From contig NZ_JAARLZ010000006.1 of assembly GCF_011759365.1 (NCBI RefSeq), forward strand, positions 1-64,000: DNA of 64,000 nucleotides, given 5' to 3'. Below, piece by piece: positions 7,555 to 17,622 of this stretch (its first letter is position 1; each line of letters opens with the position of its first letter). The notes below the pieces were generated by a model that was not told the DNA's origin, searched no databases, and worked only from the letters and a program-made list of their open reading frames with translations. Source of the stretch: Luteibacter anthropi. Lineage in GTDB: Bacteria; Pseudomonadota; Gammaproteobacteria; Xanthomonadales; Rhodanobacteraceae. The position numbers were made by a program, and so were the translations under genes.

Positions 7555-8784
7555 TTAAGGCAAGCGCTCCCCATGCACCCAGCTCTGCCGTAGCAGTCCG
7601 CCACCGATCCAATAGCAAAGTTCCGGCAAGTGACGAACGTCCCAAACGGCAACGTCCGCACGCTGTCCGACGGCGAGCGTGCCGCGGTCGTCGAGGCCGA
7701 GGGCGCGGGCCGCGTGTTGCGTGGCGCCGCGCAGGGCTTCTTCGGGCGTAAGACGGAACAGCGTGCAGGCCATGCTCATCGCCAGGCGCAGCGAGAGCAG
7801 CGGCGATGTGCCGGGATTGAGGTCGGTGGCGACCGCCATCGCGACACCATGGCGACGGAAGGCATCGATGGGTGGTGGACGCGTGTCGCGTAGCGCGTAG
7901 TACGCGCCCGGCAGCAGCACGGCGACGGTGCCGGCGTCGGCCATGGCGCGCACGTCGTCTTCGTTGGTCCATTCCAGATGGTCGGCGGAAAGACCCTTGT
8001 AACGGGCCACGAGTCCGCTGCCGCCGAGGTCGGAGAGCTGTTCCGCGTGCAGCTTCACGGGAAGGCCCAGCGCGGTCGCCTTGGCGAAGAGTCGTTCGGT
8101 CTCCGCCAGGGTAAAGCCGATGCCTTCGCAGAAGGCGTCGACCGCGTCCACGAGGCCTTCTTCCGCGAGGGCGGGCAGCATGGTGTCGCAGACCAGTGCG
8201 ACGTAGTCGTCGCGGCGGTTGGCGTATTCCGGCGGCAGGGCGTGCATGCCGAGGAAGCTGGTGCGCACATCGATGCCCAGTTCCTGGCCGATACGACGCG
8301 CGACGCGCAGCATGCGCCGTTCCGCGTCGGGCTCCAGGCCGTAGCCGGATTTGATTTCCAGCGTCGTCACGCCGTCGGCGAGCAGGGCGCGGGCGCGCGG
8401 CAGCGATTGCGCGAGCAGTTCATCCTCGTCGGCGGCGCGGGTAGCGCGCACGCTGGAGACGATGCCGCCGCCTTTGCGGGCGATTTCTTCGTAGCTGGCG
8501 CCTTCCAGGCGCAGTTCGAATTCCTGTGCGCGATCGCCGCCGAAGACGAGATGGGTGTGGCAATCGACGAGTCCTGGCGTGACCCAGTGACCGGGGAGGG
8601 ATTCGACGCGATGCGACAGTGTTCCAGGTTCGCCCGGTAATTCCTCACGAGGGCCGGCGAAGACGATGCGTCCGTCCTTCCAGCCGATGGCACCCTGTTC
8701 GATGGCACCGTAGGGCTGGCCGTTGTCGGTGAGCGTGGCGAGGCCGACATCGAGCAGGAGGTGGTCCCAGCGGATGTCGGTCAT
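7555..8784 (-). CDS. hutI: Imidazolonepropionase
   Basis: 409 residues of the amidohydrolase superfamily. HutI opens the ring of imidazolone-5-propionate to give N-formimino-L-glutamate in cytoplasmic histidine degradation. The metal motif HTHLVFGG, the later His in KLHAEQLSD, and the Asp in VATDLNPG are all present, as are GGGIVSSV and EIKSGYGL, typical of HutI. The ATG overlaps the stop of the ClC gene (ATGA), so it is the last cistron of a three-gene coupled operon. hutF lies divergently 3.1 kb away; hutH, hutU and hutG are not in the window. Confidence 0.95.
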   Translation of the reverse strand: MTDIRWDHLLLDVGLATLTDNGQPYGAIEQGAIGWKDGRIVFAGPREELPGEPGTLSHRVESLPGHWVTPGLVDCHTHLVFGGDRAQEFELRLEGASYEEIARKGGGIVSSVRATRAADEDELLAQSLPRARALLADGVTTLEIKSGYGLEPDAERRMLRVARRIGQELGIDVRTSFLGMHALPPEYANRRDDYVALVCDTMLPALAEEGLVDAVDAFCEGIGFTLAETERLFAKATALGLPVKLHAEQLSDLGGSGLVARYKGLSADHLEWTNEDDVRAMADAGTVAVLLPGAYYALRDTRPPPIDAFRRHGVAMAVATDLNPGTSPLLSLRLAMSMACTLFRLTPEEALRGATQHAARALGLDDRGTLAVGQRADVAVWDVRHLPELCYWIGGGLLRQSWVHGERLP

Positions 8785-10166
8785 GCGTTCTCTCCTTCGT
8801 TTGCCGGGGTTTCGCGACGCAGGCGTTCTTCTTCGTACTGCGCGATCAGGTTCTCGGCCAGCGCCTTGTACACCGGTACGCGGCACACGAGCGCGGACAC
8901 GGCACGCGCCAGCAGGCAGGCTGCCATGATCGGCAGCGCCATCTGCCTGTTGGCAGTGAGTTCGAGCGAGATGACGGCGGCGGTCAGCGGTGCCTGCGTC
9001 ACGCCGGAAAGATACGCCGCCATGCCGAGCAGCACGACGGCGGACGTGTCGGCGCCGGGAAGCAGGTTGGCGATGTTGTCTCCCAGGCCCGCACCCACGG
9101 CGAGTGCGGGAGAGAAGATGCCGCCCGGAATACCCGCCCACGACGAGGCGATGTTGCCGAGGAACTTGAGCACGCCGAAGATGGGGCCGGTGTCGCCGTG
9201 GCCTTGCAGGATGTCGCGTGCCTGCGCATAGCCCGTGCCATACAGGCCGTTTGCGCTCAGCAGGCTGAGCAGCACCAGCGCAAGGCCGCAGGCGGCTGCG
9301 AACACGACGGGCTGGCGGGCGCGCAGGCGACCGACGATGCCGCGCAGGCCGTTGGCGGATGGCACGATGAGCCTGGCGAACAAGCCGCCGGCCAGACCGC
9401 CGACGATGCCGGTAAGCAGTACGGCGATCCAGGCCTTGCCGAAGGGCAGGCTGGCGGTGATGTCGCCGAAGTAGGCGTAGTTGCCGACGATGCCGAGTGA
9501 GACGACGCCGGCCACGATCACGGCCGTAAGCAGTGTGCCGCTCATGCGATGCTCGAAGGCGCCGGACATCTCCTCGATGGCGAACACCACGCCGGCCAGC
9601 GGTGTGTTGAATGCTGCGGCCAGGCCTGCGGCGGAACCGGCGAGGATGAAGCGCCCGGCCGCGGTGGGATCGGCGAAGCCGAAGCGTCGCCCCATCGTAT
9701 AGAGCAGGCCGGCGCCGACATGCACGGTGGGGCCCTCGCGGCCGACCGAGGCGCCGCCGAGCAGGGCGGCAAGGGTGAGCGCCATCTTGCCTAGCGCCAC
9801 CTTCAGCGAAAGCAGGCGCGAGCGGAAGCCTTCGTCTTCGATCTTCAGTGCGGCGATGGCCTGCGGAATGCCCGAGCCACGCGTGGCCTTGAGTGCGCCC
9901 TGGGTCAGCCAGGAGAGCAGGGCAAACATTGCCGGTGTGATGAGCAGCGGCACCCACCAGCCGTGCGAGGCCACGCGATGGAACAGTTCAAAAGCGTAGT
10001 CGGCGGCCTTGGCGAAGAACACGGCAGCGAGACCGACGACCACTGCGCCTGTCCAGAACAGGATGCGTCGCCGCCACTGGGTGGGCGACAGCCATTCATG
10101 CTGGCCGAGGTCTTTCAGGCGCTGAAGGCGCGAGGCACGCGTGCCTTCGATGGGTTGTTCGCTCAT
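8781..10166 (-). CDS. ClC-type chloride channel/transporter
   Basis: 461 residues, about a dozen membrane segments. The selectivity motifs GSGIP (97-101), GREGP (142-146, gating Glu144) and [11 protein letters not shown] are present. The second glutamate used by H+/Cl- antiporters (E. coli ClC position 203) is matched in FAIEEM at 198-199, so exchange rather than a passive channel is likely. A normal-length member without C-terminal CBS domains. It overlaps both neighbours by 4 bases, so it is translated as the middle gene of the amidase-ClC-hutI operon. Why a ClC protein sits with hutI is unknown. Confidence 0.93.
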   Translation of the reverse strand: MSEQPIEGTRASRLQRLKDLGQHEWLSPTQWRRRILFWTGAVVVGLAAVFFAKAADYAFELFHRVASHGWWVPLLITPAMFALLSWLTQGALKATRGSGIPQAIAALKIEDEGFRSRLLSLKVALGKMALTLAALLGGASVGREGPTVHVGAGLLYTMGRRFGFADPTAAGRFILAGSAAGLAAAFNTPLAGVVFAIEEMSGAFEHRMSGTLLTAVIVAGVVSLGIVGNYAYFGDITASLPFGKAWIAVLLTGIVGGLAGGLFARLIVPSANGLRGIVGRLRARQPVVFAAACGLALVLLSLLSANGLYGTGYAQARDILQGHGDTGPIFGVLKFLGNIASSWAGIPGGIFSPALAVGAGLGDNIANLLPGADTSAVVLLGMAAYLSGVTQAPLTAAVISLELTANRQMALPIMAACLLARAVSALVCRVPVYKALAENLIAQYEEERLRRETPANEGENA

Positions 10167-11734
10167 TTGCCCTCCGGTGCCCGGGCCCAGCGCACCTCGT
10201 AGAGGTCGTAGCGACGGTCTTTCAGGTTTTGCACGGCGCCGGAATTGCGGGCGCGGGCGAGGTTTTCCAGGCGCAGGTCGGCAAACAGCACGGTTTCGAT
10301 GTTCGGGGTGGAGTCGGCGGCGATGCCGTCACGCGCGAACGGGAAATCGCTGGGCGTGAGGATGCAGCTCTGGCCGTACTGGATGTCGAAGTTGTTCACG
10401 CCGGGCAGGTTGCCGACGTTGCCCGAGAGCACGACGTAGCACTGGTTTTCGATGGCACGGGCCTGCGAGCAATAGCGCACGCGCAGGTAGCCCTCGCGCA
10501 CATCGGTGCAGAAAGGCACGAACAGGATCAGCGCACCCTGGTCGGTGAGATGGCGGGCCACTTCGGGAAACTCCGAGTCGTAGCAGATCATCACGCCGAT
10601 GGGGCCGCAGTCGGTCTGGATGGTGGCCGCTGCATCGCCGCCGGTGATGTTCCACACGTTGCGTTCGCTGGGCGTGGGGTGAAGCTTCTCGCGCTCATGG
10701 ATGGAGCCGTCGCGCAGGCACACGTAGCAGACGTTGTGGATGTCGCCGTTGGGCTGCCGGGTGGGGTGCGAGCCGCCGATGATGTTGATGTTGTAGTGCA
10801 CGGCGAGGCGGTGGAACAGCGCCTTGACCTCGTCGGTGTATTCGGAGAGGCGACGGATCGATTCCACCGGCGACAGCTCTGCATTTTCGATGGAAAGCAG
10901 CTGCAGGGTGATCAGCTCGGGGAAGGCGACGAAGTCGGCGTCGTAGTCGGCGGCGATATCGACGAAGTATTCCACGTGCGAGGCGAATTCCTCGAACGAG
11001 GAAATGCGCCGCTGCTGGTACTGCACCGAGGCCACGCGCACCGAATCGGGCAGGCGATGGCTCTGCGAGACCTTGGGTGTGTCGGGGTGGTTGAGTAGTT
11101 GCGGATTGCGCCAGATCAGATGGGCCGCATAGCCCAGCGACTCATGGTCGGACGGCACGTACTCGCGCAGCAGGCCGATCACCTCGAAGCCGTTGCGCAG
11201 CTGGAAACTCAGCGTGGGGTCGCGACGGGTGCCATCGACCACGGCCTGCACATAGGCTTCGGCGCTGCCATAACGGGCTACGGCACGGGCAAGTCCCGGC
11301 ATGCGGCCGCCGAAGACGATGCCGCGCAGCTTCAGATCGGTGCACAACCGCTTGCGCGCGTGATAAAGGCGCTGGCCGATGCGCATGCCCCGGTATTCCG
11401 GGTGGACCACGACCTCCATGCCGTATAGCCAGTCGCCCTTGGGGTCGTGACGCGAGGCGAAGCCGCCGCCGGTGATCTGCATCCACGTGTGCGGAGCGAG
11501 CGCCACGGATTCGTTGATGCGGAAGGTGGCGCAGAATCCCACGATGGTGCCTTCGTACTCGACGACGAACTGGCCTTCGGGGAAATGGGTCTGCTGGCTG
11601 TGCAGCATCTCGGCGGAATGACCCCACTCGGCCGTATAGACACGGGCGGTGAGGGCGACGAGGGCCGGCACGTCCGAAGGACGCGCCAGTCGAAGCGTGA
11701 GCTTCGGGGTCTGGGCGGCGGTTTTCTCGGTCAT
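10163..11734 (-). CDS. GNAT acetyltransferase fused to a carbon-nitrogen hydrolase (nitrilase superfamily)
   Basis: 523 residues in two domains. Residues 1 to about 215 are a GNAT fold (VVVHPEYRGMRIGQRLYHARK gives the acetyl-CoA loop). About 230-515 is a nitrilase/omega-amidase domain with the catalytic triad Glu in FPELITLQ, Lys in EREKLHPTPSE and Cys in VMICYDSEFPE. Fused proteins of this type are known in bacteria but their substrates are mostly undefined. The stop overlaps the ClC start. First gene of the operon; the promoter should lie in 11735-11887, which also holds a repeat pair. A role in amide or nitrogen metabolism linked to histidine breakdown is inference. Confidence 0.9.
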   Translation of the reverse strand: MTEKTAAQTPKLTLRLARPSDVPALVALTARVYTAEWGHSAEMLHSQQTHFPEGQFVVEYEGTIVGFCATFRINESVALAPHTWMQITGGGFASRHDPKGDWLYGMEVVVHPEYRGMRIGQRLYHARKRLCTDLKLRGIVFGGRMPGLARAVARYGSAEAYVQAVVDGTRRDPTLSFQLRNGFEVIGLLREYVPSDHESLGYAAHLIWRNPQLLNHPDTPKVSQSHRLPDSVRVASVQYQQRRISSFEEFASHVEYFVDIAADYDADFVAFPELITLQLLSIENAELSPVESIRRLSEYTDEVKALFHRLAVHYNINIIGGSHPTRQPNGDIHNVCYVCLRDGSIHEREKLHPTPSERNVWNITGGDAAATIQTDCGPIGVMICYDSEFPEVARHLTDQGALILFVPFCTDVREGYLRVRYCSQARAIENQCYVVLSGNVGNLPGVNNFDIQYGQSCILTPSDFPFARDGIAADSTPNIETVLFADLRLENLARARNSGAVQNLKDRRYDLYEVRWARAPEGK

Positions 11735-11760
11735 GCGGCCAATTATGCTCCCCTTTCCCT

Positions 11761-11846
11761 TGTAGGAGCGCGCCTTGCGCGCGACCGGGGTACTTCACAG
11801 TTCATCGTTTTGCCGATACCGGTCGCGCGCAAGGCGCGCTCCTACA
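11761..11846. repeat. Paired inverted REP-like repeat
   Basis: Arms at 11761-11788 and 11819-11846 are 28-base exact inverted copies (start TGTAGGAGCGCGCCTTGCG, ending CGACCGG) around a 30-base loop. It sits between the divergent amidase fusion and hutF, so it is not a simple 3' terminator here. Confidence 0.85.
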
Positions 11847-11887
11847 ATGCGTTAGCATTCACCGCATCCCCATGATGGATATCTCCC

Positions 11888-13243
11888 ATGCCACACGCCA
11901 CCTATTCCGCAGATTTCCTCTGGCAGGACGCCGCCTGGCAGGCAGGACAGGCCGGCCTTGTGGTGGAGGGCGGGCGCTTTGTCCGGGCGGGGGACGGTGG
12001 CGAGCGGGTGGGGCGCTTCGTGCTGCCCGGCATGCCGAACCTGCATTCGCATGCGTTCCAGCGTGCCATGGCCGGCCTGGCAGAGCGCCGTGGTCCGGGC
12101 GAGGACAGCTTCTGGACCTGGCGCGAGACGATGTATGCCTTCGCGGAGGCTATCGATCCGGATGACCTGAAGGCTATTGCCACCCAGCTTTATATCGAGA
12201 TGGTGAAGGCAGGCTATACCCAGGTCTGCGAATTCCACTACCTGCATCACGGCCCTCGCGGCGTACCGTATGCCGACCCGGCGACAATGTCGCTGGCATT
12301 GATCGAGGCGGCGAAGGAAGCCGGCATTGGCCTGACCCTGCTGCCGGTGCTCTACATGACCGGAGGCTTCGACGGTCGCGCGCTTTCCGAGCGGCAGCAG
12401 CGCTTTCGCCATGACGTGGGGCAGTACGTGAACCTGCTGGAGCGGCTGGTGCCGATGCAGCACGACATGCTGCGCATCGGTATCGCGCTGCATTCATTGC
12501 GCGCGGTGCCGGAAGACGCCATGCGCGCCTTGCTTGCCACGAGTGTTTCGCGCGACCTGCCTATCCATATCCATATCGCCGAGCAGATCGGCGAGGTGCA
12601 GGACTGCCTCGCGGTGCGTGGCGCGCGACCCGTGGAGTGGTTGCTCGATCATGCCGACATCGATCCACGCTGGACCCTGATCCATGCCACCCATCTGACC
12701 GGTCAGGAAACCGATCGCATTGCAAAGAGCGGTGCCGTGGCGGGCCTGTGTCCCACCACCGAGGCCAACCTCGGCGACGGACTGTTCCCGCTGGCCGATT
12801 TCATCGATGCCGGAGGCACATTGGGCATCGGTTCCGACTCGCATATCTCCGTGTCGCCGGTGGAAGAACTGCGCTGGCTGGAGTACGGGCAGCGCCTGGT
12901 GACGCGGCATCGCAACGTGGCGGCGCGCCATCCGGAAGAGAGTGTCGGCAACACGTTGTGGCAGAGGGCGCTCGATGGCGGCGCACGTGCTTCCGCAGCT
13001 GACATCGCGCGCCTGGTTCCTGGTGCGCGCGCCGACCTGCTCGTACTCGACGAGCGCTCGCCCCTGCTGGCCGCGCGAGGCGAGGCCGACGTACTCGACA
13101 CGTTTCTGTTTGCTGGCAATACGCCGCTGGTGCGCGACGTGATGGTGGGTGGCCGCTGGCGCGTGCGCGATTACGCACACGCCGCCGAAGAGGCGGCCGC
13201 GAAGGCCTACCGCGTGGTGGTGGAGAGGTTGGCCGCGGCCTGA
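11888..13243 (+). CDS. hutF: Formimidoylglutamate deiminase
   Basis: 451 residues, amidohydrolase superfamily. HutF converts N-formimino-L-glutamate to N-formyl-L-glutamate and ammonia, the branch of the Hut pathway that ends with the HutG deformylase. Zinc motifs are visible: HSHAFQRAM, IHIAEQ, IHATHL and GIGSDSHIS. The start at 11888 follows a weak ribosome site; nearby ATGs at 11872 and 11875 are out of frame. The 3' end overlaps the convergent gene at 13207 by 37 bases. Presence of HutI and HutF implies the five-step pathway. Confidence 0.95.
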   Translation: MPHATYSADFLWQDAAWQAGQAGLVVEGGRFVRAGDGGERVGRFVLPGMPNLHSHAFQRAMAGLAERRGPGEDSFWTWRETMYAFAEAIDPDDLKAIATQLYIEMVKAGYTQVCEFHYLHHGPRGVPYADPATMSLALIEAAKEAGIGLTLLPVLYMTGGFDGRALSERQQRFRHDVGQYVNLLERLVPMQHDMLRIGIALHSLRAVPEDAMRALLATSVSRDLPIHIHIAEQIGEVQDCLAVRGARPVEWLLDHADIDPRWTLIHATHLTGQETDRIAKSGAVAGLCPTTEANLGDGLFPLADFIDAGGTLGIGSDSHISVSPVEELRWLEYGQRLVTRHRNVAARHPEESVGNTLWQRALDGGARASAADIARLVPGARADLLVLDERSPLLAARGEADVLDTFLFAGNTPLVRDVMVGGRWRVRDYAHAAEEAAAKAYRVVVERLAAA

Positions 13244-13635
13244 GATACCGGGCCCGACGAACACTTCGACTTGCCGTAGAGGCCTTCCGCCGCTGGCTCG
13301 TTCTTTTTCGCGGCCTCGGGTGAGGCGTAGATGGTCACGCCCAGGTCGCAGCGGTTTTCGCGAAGGGTGAGGCGCACGGTGTCCATGCGCGTGGGCGGCG
13401 TGTCGTCCAGCGTGCACTTGCTGTCCTGCGCCAGGCGCAGGGTGACACTGTCGCCTTCCACCGCGAGCACGTCGTAGTGGGCGTTCTGGCAGCCCTTCCA
13501 GCTCAGGGTGTCCTTGTCGATGCTGAGCATGCGCAGGCCCTGGAACGCATTGCTGTAAGGCTCCCAGTCGCCGGCCAGCCAGGCCGGTGCCGGCTGTGCG
13601 GAGGACATCAGGACGAGGGCGATCAGGGGATGCAT
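13207..13635 (-). CDS. Secreted hypothetical protein
   Basis: 142 residues with a short N-terminal hydrophobic segment (MHPLIALVLMSSAQPAPAW) that is probably a signal peptide. Cysteines occur in KGCQN, SKCTLDD, NRCDLGV and SKCSSGP, which could form disulfides in the periplasm. I recognise no family. It follows the MscS-type gene by 19 bases on the same strand and is probably co-transcribed with it. Its last codons overlap hutF on the opposite strand. Confidence 0.6.
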   Translation of the reverse strand: MHPLIALVLMSSAQPAPAWLAGDWEPYSNAFQGLRMLSIDKDTLSWKGCQNAHYDVLAVEGDSVTLRLAQDSKCTLDDTPPTRMDTVRLTLRENRCDLGVTIYASPEAAKKNEPAAEGLYGKSKCSSGPVSQAAANLSTTTR

Positions 13636-13654
13636 CGGGTACTCCGGTTCGTTC

Positions 13655-16084
13655 TCAGGCGTTGCTGTCGGGATCGGTCGAGGCCTTCGGTGCGCCTGCA
13701 CCGGTCGGACCTGCGATGTCGGGTGTCTGACTGCCGGTGCGCAGCACGAGATCCTGCGGACGCAGCAGCGGGATGCCGGCACCGCGCAGTCGCGCGATGA
13801 AGTCGAACAGCAGGTCGCTCTTTACGCCGCCCACGTCGCGCGGGCCGCCCACGTAGCAGGTGGTGGCGAAGGTCATGGCCGTACGGTCGATGCTGTCGAG
13901 GGTGACCGACGGTGCGGGCGCTTCCGTGACTGACTTGTGCGCATGCATGGCGTCGAGCAGGTGCTGCCGCACGTCGACCGGATCGCTGTCCAGCGGCATC
14001 GGCAGCTTGATCAGCACCCGCCCTTGCGGATTGGCCATGGTCATGTTGCGCACGGGCTTGGTGATGAACGACGAATTGGGCACGATGATCGTCGAACGGT
14101 CCGCCACCTGGATTTCCGTGGCGCGCACGTTAATGCGACGGATGTCGCCCTCGGCATCGTCCAGCACCACCCAGTCGCCGACCTTTACCGGTCGCTCGGC
14201 AAGCAGGATCAGGCCGGAAATGAAGTTCTGCACGATCGCCTGCAGGCCGAAACCGATGCCCACCGAAAGCGCCGAGGCCACCCAGGCGATGTTCTGCAAC
14301 GACAGGCCCATCGTGACCAGGGCGACCGATGCGACCAGGACCATGCCCACATAGCCCAGCAGGGTGGTGAGCGAGCTGCGCATGCCCGGATCGATGGCGG
14401 TGCGCGGCAGGTACTGGTTGGACAGCCAGTTCTTCACCACCCGCACGGCAAGCAGGCCGACGAAGAAGATGGCGATGGCGGTGAGGATGCGATCGGGCTG
14501 CATCTTCATGCCGTAGATTTCGATCGACTGCAGCTTGCCGCTGAAGGCGACGATGTCGGAGGCGCCGGCCCCGAAGCCCGTGGCCACCACGGTCAGGGCA
14601 AACAGGAACAGGACCAGGCGCGACACGCCCGACAGCACGACGCCGGCCTGGTCGAGCAGCTTCGGGTCCATCCCGAACACGGCCTGCGCGCGTGCGCTCA
14701 TCGGGCCCTTCTCGGACAGCAGGGTTTCGAAGAGATCGTCCACCAGGCGCATGGCGAGATACGTGGCGGCCACCACGATGATCGTCCAGACCATCTGCCC
14801 GGCCATGAAGGCAGCGAAGGCGATGAAACCGGTCAGCAGGCCCAGCCACGTCGCGACGATGGATACCCACGCCGCGGCAATGAAAACGCTGGCCCAGACC
14901 GGCCGCGGCGCGGGAGGCGTGCCATCTACCGAGTGATGATGCGAGCGGCTGAGGCGACTGAGCGCCACGGCAGTGAGCACGGTGAGCACCACCGCTTCGA
15001 GGCTGCTGGTGGCCACCGTGGCGGACAGGCTGTTGCCGACGGTGTGGTTGAGCTTGTGCAGGAACTGGAACAGCACCGTCGCCAGCGAAAACAGCATCGG
15101 AAAGCGACGCAGCTGCATCGCTGTTTCATCCGGGATGGCGGGCAGGCGCCAGGAGGGACGCTTGGCGGAAAGCAGGGCACGGCCCAGGCCGGCGATGAAG
15201 GCACCCAGGAAGACCAGCGCGACCAGGGTATGGGCGATCTCGTCCGTTTCCGGGCTGAAGGTGTCGCTCCAGTTGAGGCCCAGGTAGAACAGCTGCGTGC
15301 CCAGGCCCGTCGTGAGCGTGGAGGTCAGTGCCACGCCCAGGATCAGCGCCGAGCGGCGCAGGCGACCCGGCGGCATGCGGTTCGCGGTGAGTTCGCGGGC
15401 GCGGTGCTCCAGGTACAGGCGCACCACGCTCATGAGCAGCAGCCCCGCCAGCACGCAGCTGATCAGCGCCGTGCGGTTGCCCTGGGTCCAGCTGTTGGAG
15501 ACGTCGTCGCGCACCGTGCCCACGAAATCGCGGACATTGGCCATGTCGCGAGGGAAGGCGGCGGCGGGTTCGGCCCAGAAGGCCCGGGATAACAGGGAAT
15601 TCGTGCGCCGGGAGATCATTTCCTGGAAACGGATGCGGCGCAGGTCGGAAAGCTGGTTACTGGTCTGCTGGGCTTCCAGCGCGATGCCGTTGGCCTGCTT
15701 GATCTGCGCATCCACGGCATCGAAGGCTTTCTGGGCGTCCTTGCGCGAGGCAGCCAGTTCCGGGGCTTCGCGGGTACCGGCGGCGGGCGCGGGGCCGAGC
15801 TGGTCGAGGCGGGCCTTGGCCGACTCGCGTCCCTGCTGGAGCGAGCTGGCTACCTTCTGTGCCTTGCTGCCGATGTCCGAGGTGTTGCTGCGCAGGTCGT
15901 CGATCGCCGAATCGGTGATCTTCTCGTCCTTCATCGACTTCTCGACCTGGTCGAGCTGGCCGCGGAGGTCGTCGATCTGCTGCGCCGGGGTGGCAGTGGT
16001 GGTGGTGTCGTCCGCGCTCTGGGCGTGGAGGCCCCCCGCGAAGGCCAGGATGAGCAGGATGAGGAAAATTCTGAGGGTGCGCAT
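13655..16084 (-). CDS. MscS-family mechanosensitive channel with DUF3772-type N-terminus
   Basis: 809 residues. A signal peptide (1-21) is followed by a charged, probably coiled-coil periplasmic region to about 150, a DUF3772-like part, then about ten membrane segments. The MscS core includes LSVGIGFGLQAIVQNFISGLI (pore-lining Gly/Ala helix) and the following beta domain WVVLDDAEGDIRRINVRATEI. The architecture resembles MscK/YjeP-like large channels that protect against osmotic downshock. A small secreted protein gene follows by 19 bases. Confidence 0.88.
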   Translation of the reverse strand: MRTLRIFLILLILAFAGGLHAQSADDTTTTATPAQQIDDLRGQLDQVEKSMKDEKITDSAIDDLRSNTSDIGSKAQKVASSLQQGRESAKARLDQLGPAPAAGTREAPELAASRKDAQKAFDAVDAQIKQANGIALEAQQTSNQLSDLRRIRFQEMISRRTNSLLSRAFWAEPAAAFPRDMANVRDFVGTVRDDVSNSWTQGNRTALISCVLAGLLLMSVVRLYLEHRARELTANRMPPGRLRRSALILGVALTSTLTTGLGTQLFYLGLNWSDTFSPETDEIAHTLVALVFLGAFIAGLGRALLSAKRPSWRLPAIPDETAMQLRRFPMLFSLATVLFQFLHKLNHTVGNSLSATVATSSLEAVVLTVLTAVALSRLSRSHHHSVDGTPPAPRPVWASVFIAAAWVSIVATWLGLLTGFIAFAAFMAGQMVWTIIVVAATYLAMRLVDDLFETLLSEKGPMSARAQAVFGMDPKLLDQAGVVLSGVSRLVLFLFALTVVATGFGAGASDIVAFSGKLQSIEIYGMKMQPDRILTAIAIFFVGLLAVRVVKNWLSNQYLPRTAIDPGMRSSLTTLLGYVGMVLVASVALVTMGLSLQNIAWVASALSVGIGFGLQAIVQNFISGLILLAERPVKVGDWVVLDDAEGDIRRINVRATEIQVADRSTIIVPNSSFITKPVRNMTMANPQGRVLIKLPMPLDSDPVDVRQHLLDAMHAHKSVTEAPAPSVTLDSIDRTAMTFATTCYVGGPRDVGGVKSDLLFDFIARLRGAGIPLLRPQDLVLRTGSQTPDIAGPTGAGAPKASTDPDSNA

Positions 16085-16184
16085 GGCGGGATGATCGAAG
16101 CCGGGGCGGGGCAGGTCAAATACCGGATAGTGCGTTACCCTCGGTGAACGTCATGTGCGCCGTGCCCGATGCGGCAATGCAGCT

Positions 16185-16212
16185 TTGCCGTCCGCAAGAC
16201 GGCCGCTATCCT
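16185..16212 (+). promoter_or_regulatory. Candidate sigma-70 promoter for tpiA
   Basis: TTGCCG at 16185-16190 and TATCCT at 16207-16212 are separated by 16 bases and lie about 32 bases before the tpiA start. The -35 matches five and the -10 four of six consensus positions. Unproven. Confidence 0.4.
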
Positions 16213-16244
16213 GCCGCCCCTTTGTCACCGCCTGGATGCTCACC

Positions 16245-16997
16245 ATGCGCAAGAAGCTGGTCGCCGGAAACTGGAAGATGCATGGCTCGCGTGCCATGGC
16301 GGACGCCCTCGTGCGCGAGATCGTCGAGAATCTTCCCGATGGCACCGACGTGCTGGTCTTCCCGCCGGATGTCTACCTGGCCGAGCTGGCCGGCAAATAC
16401 GGCGACCGTGGCCTGGGATTCGGTGCGCAGAATCTCTCCGAACATCATGTGCAGGGTGCCTATACGGGCGAGATCTCGGGAGGCATGCTGCATGACGTCG
16501 GCGCGCGCTGGGTGCTCGTGGGCCATTCGGAGCGCCGCCAGTACCAGCATGAATCCGACGCGCTCCTCGCGAAGAAATTCGAAGCCGCCCTCCAGGCTGG
16601 CCTCACGCCGATCCTCTGCGTGGGCGAGACCCAGGAAGAACACGAATCAGGCCGTGCCGAAGAGGTGATCGGGCGCCAGCTCGCCGCCGTGCTCGACCAC
16701 AACGGCATCGAGGCTTTCCGCCGGGCGCTGGTGGCCTATGAACCCGTCTGGGCCATCGGTACGGGCCTCAGCGCCACCCCGGACAAGGTGCAAAAAATTC
16801 ATTCATTCATCCGTAGCCAATTGGCAAAGAAGGATGCTAATATCTCGCTCCTCACCCGGGTCCTCTACGGTGGAAGCGTCAAGCCGGCCAACGCGGCTGA
16901 ACTTTTCGCCCAGCCCGACGTGGACGGTGGGCTGATCGGCGGTGCTGCCTTGGTGGCTTCCGATTTCCTGGATATATGCGCCGCGGCGCGTCGATAG
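16245..16997 (+). CDS. tpiA: Triosephosphate isomerase
   Basis: 250 residues, the usual length. TIM interconverts dihydroxyacetone phosphate and glyceraldehyde 3-phosphate in glycolysis and gluconeogenesis. Visible active-site elements are the Asn/Lys of AGNWKMHG near the start, the catalytic His in VGHSERR, and the catalytic Glu in AYEPVWAIGTG; the phosphate loop YGGSV is also present. I choose ATG 16245 because it gives the standard MRKKLVAGNWKM start; ATG 16236 in frame is possible. secG follows 24 bases later. Confidence 0.97.
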   Translation: MRKKLVAGNWKMHGSRAMADALVREIVENLPDGTDVLVFPPDVYLAELAGKYGDRGLGFGAQNLSEHHVQGAYTGEISGGMLHDVGARWVLVGHSERRQYQHESDALLAKKFEAALQAGLTPILCVGETQEEHESGRAEEVIGRQLAAVLDHNGIEAFRRALVAYEPVWAIGTGLSATPDKVQKIHSFIRSQLAKKDANISLLTRVLYGGSVKPANAAELFAQPDVDGGLIGGAALVASDFLDICAAARR

Positions 16998-17021
16998 CGC
17001 GACACGGTAGACCGAGAAGAC

Positions 17022-17477
17022 ATGTTCATTCTCTTCAGCGTTTTTTATATCCTGATCGCCGCGGCGATGATCGTGCTGATTCTCATGCAGCGCGGCGCCG
17101 GTGCGGACGCAGGTTCTGGTTTTGGTGGCGGTGCATCCGCCACGGTGTTCGGTGCGCGTGGCTCGTCGAGCTTCATGACTCGCGCGACGGCCATCCTCGC
17201 TGGTCTGTTTTTCCTGCTCAGCCTCGGCATGGGCATTTATCTCAGCCACTCGGGCAACGCTGCCCAGCCGGCTGCAGATCTTGGCGTGATGTCCGGAGCC
17301 ACCACTCCGGCAGCTCCCGCCAACACCGCTCCGGTCACCCCGGCGTCCGACGTGCCCAAGGCACCGGCAGCCAATGGTGATACCCCGGCTGCCACGGCAC
17401 CGGCAGCAGCGGCCAACGATGTTCCGGCTGCAAAGCAGGAAGCCGCCAAGGCTCCCGCTGAGCCTGCCAAGAAGTAA
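17022..17477 (+). CDS. secG: Preprotein translocase subunit SecG
   Basis: 151 residues. SecG is the small accessory subunit of the SecYEG channel in the inner membrane. Two membrane helices (about 3-20 and 52-73) flank the Gly-rich cytosolic loop GAGADAGSGFGGGAS ending ATVFGARGS, the SecG signature. The C-terminal about 70 residues are an Ala/Pro-rich tail longer than in E. coli, as is common in Xanthomonadales. It lies between tpiA and tRNA-Leu, an order also found next to secG in other gammaproteobacteria. Confidence 0.95.
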   Translation: MFILFSVFYILIAAAMIVLILMQRGAGADAGSGFGGGASATVFGARGSSSFMTRATAILAGLFFLLSLGMGIYLSHSGNAAQPAADLGVMSGATTPAAPANTAPVTPASDVPKAPAANGDTPAATAPAAAANDVPAAKQEAAKAPAEPAKK

Positions 17478-17505
17478 TAGCGGTACACCAGAGTTTCAGA
17501 GTTAT

Positions 17506-17590
17506 GCCCAGGTGGCGGAATTGGTAGACGCACTACCTTGAGGTGGTAGCGGCTTCGGTCGTGGGGGTTCGAGTCCCCCCTTGGGCACCA
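17506..17590 (+). tRNA. tRNA-Leu(GAG), copy 1
   Basis: 85 bases including an encoded CCA. The acceptor GCCCAGG pairs with CTTGGGC; the anticodon arm CTACC-TTGAGGT-GGTAG gives anticodon GAG (17540-17542); the T-loop TTCGAGT and a long variable arm fit a class II leucine tRNA. It lies 28 bases after secG. Confidence 0.96.
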
Positions 17591-17622
17591 ACAAAGATCC
17601 GATGACCTCCATCGGATCGCAG

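Noticed and set aside
13937-15592. Plus-strand frame of 551 codons opposite the MscS-type gene
   Set aside because: Low-complexity Gly/Arg/His/Gln shadow; the minus strand encodes a clear channel.
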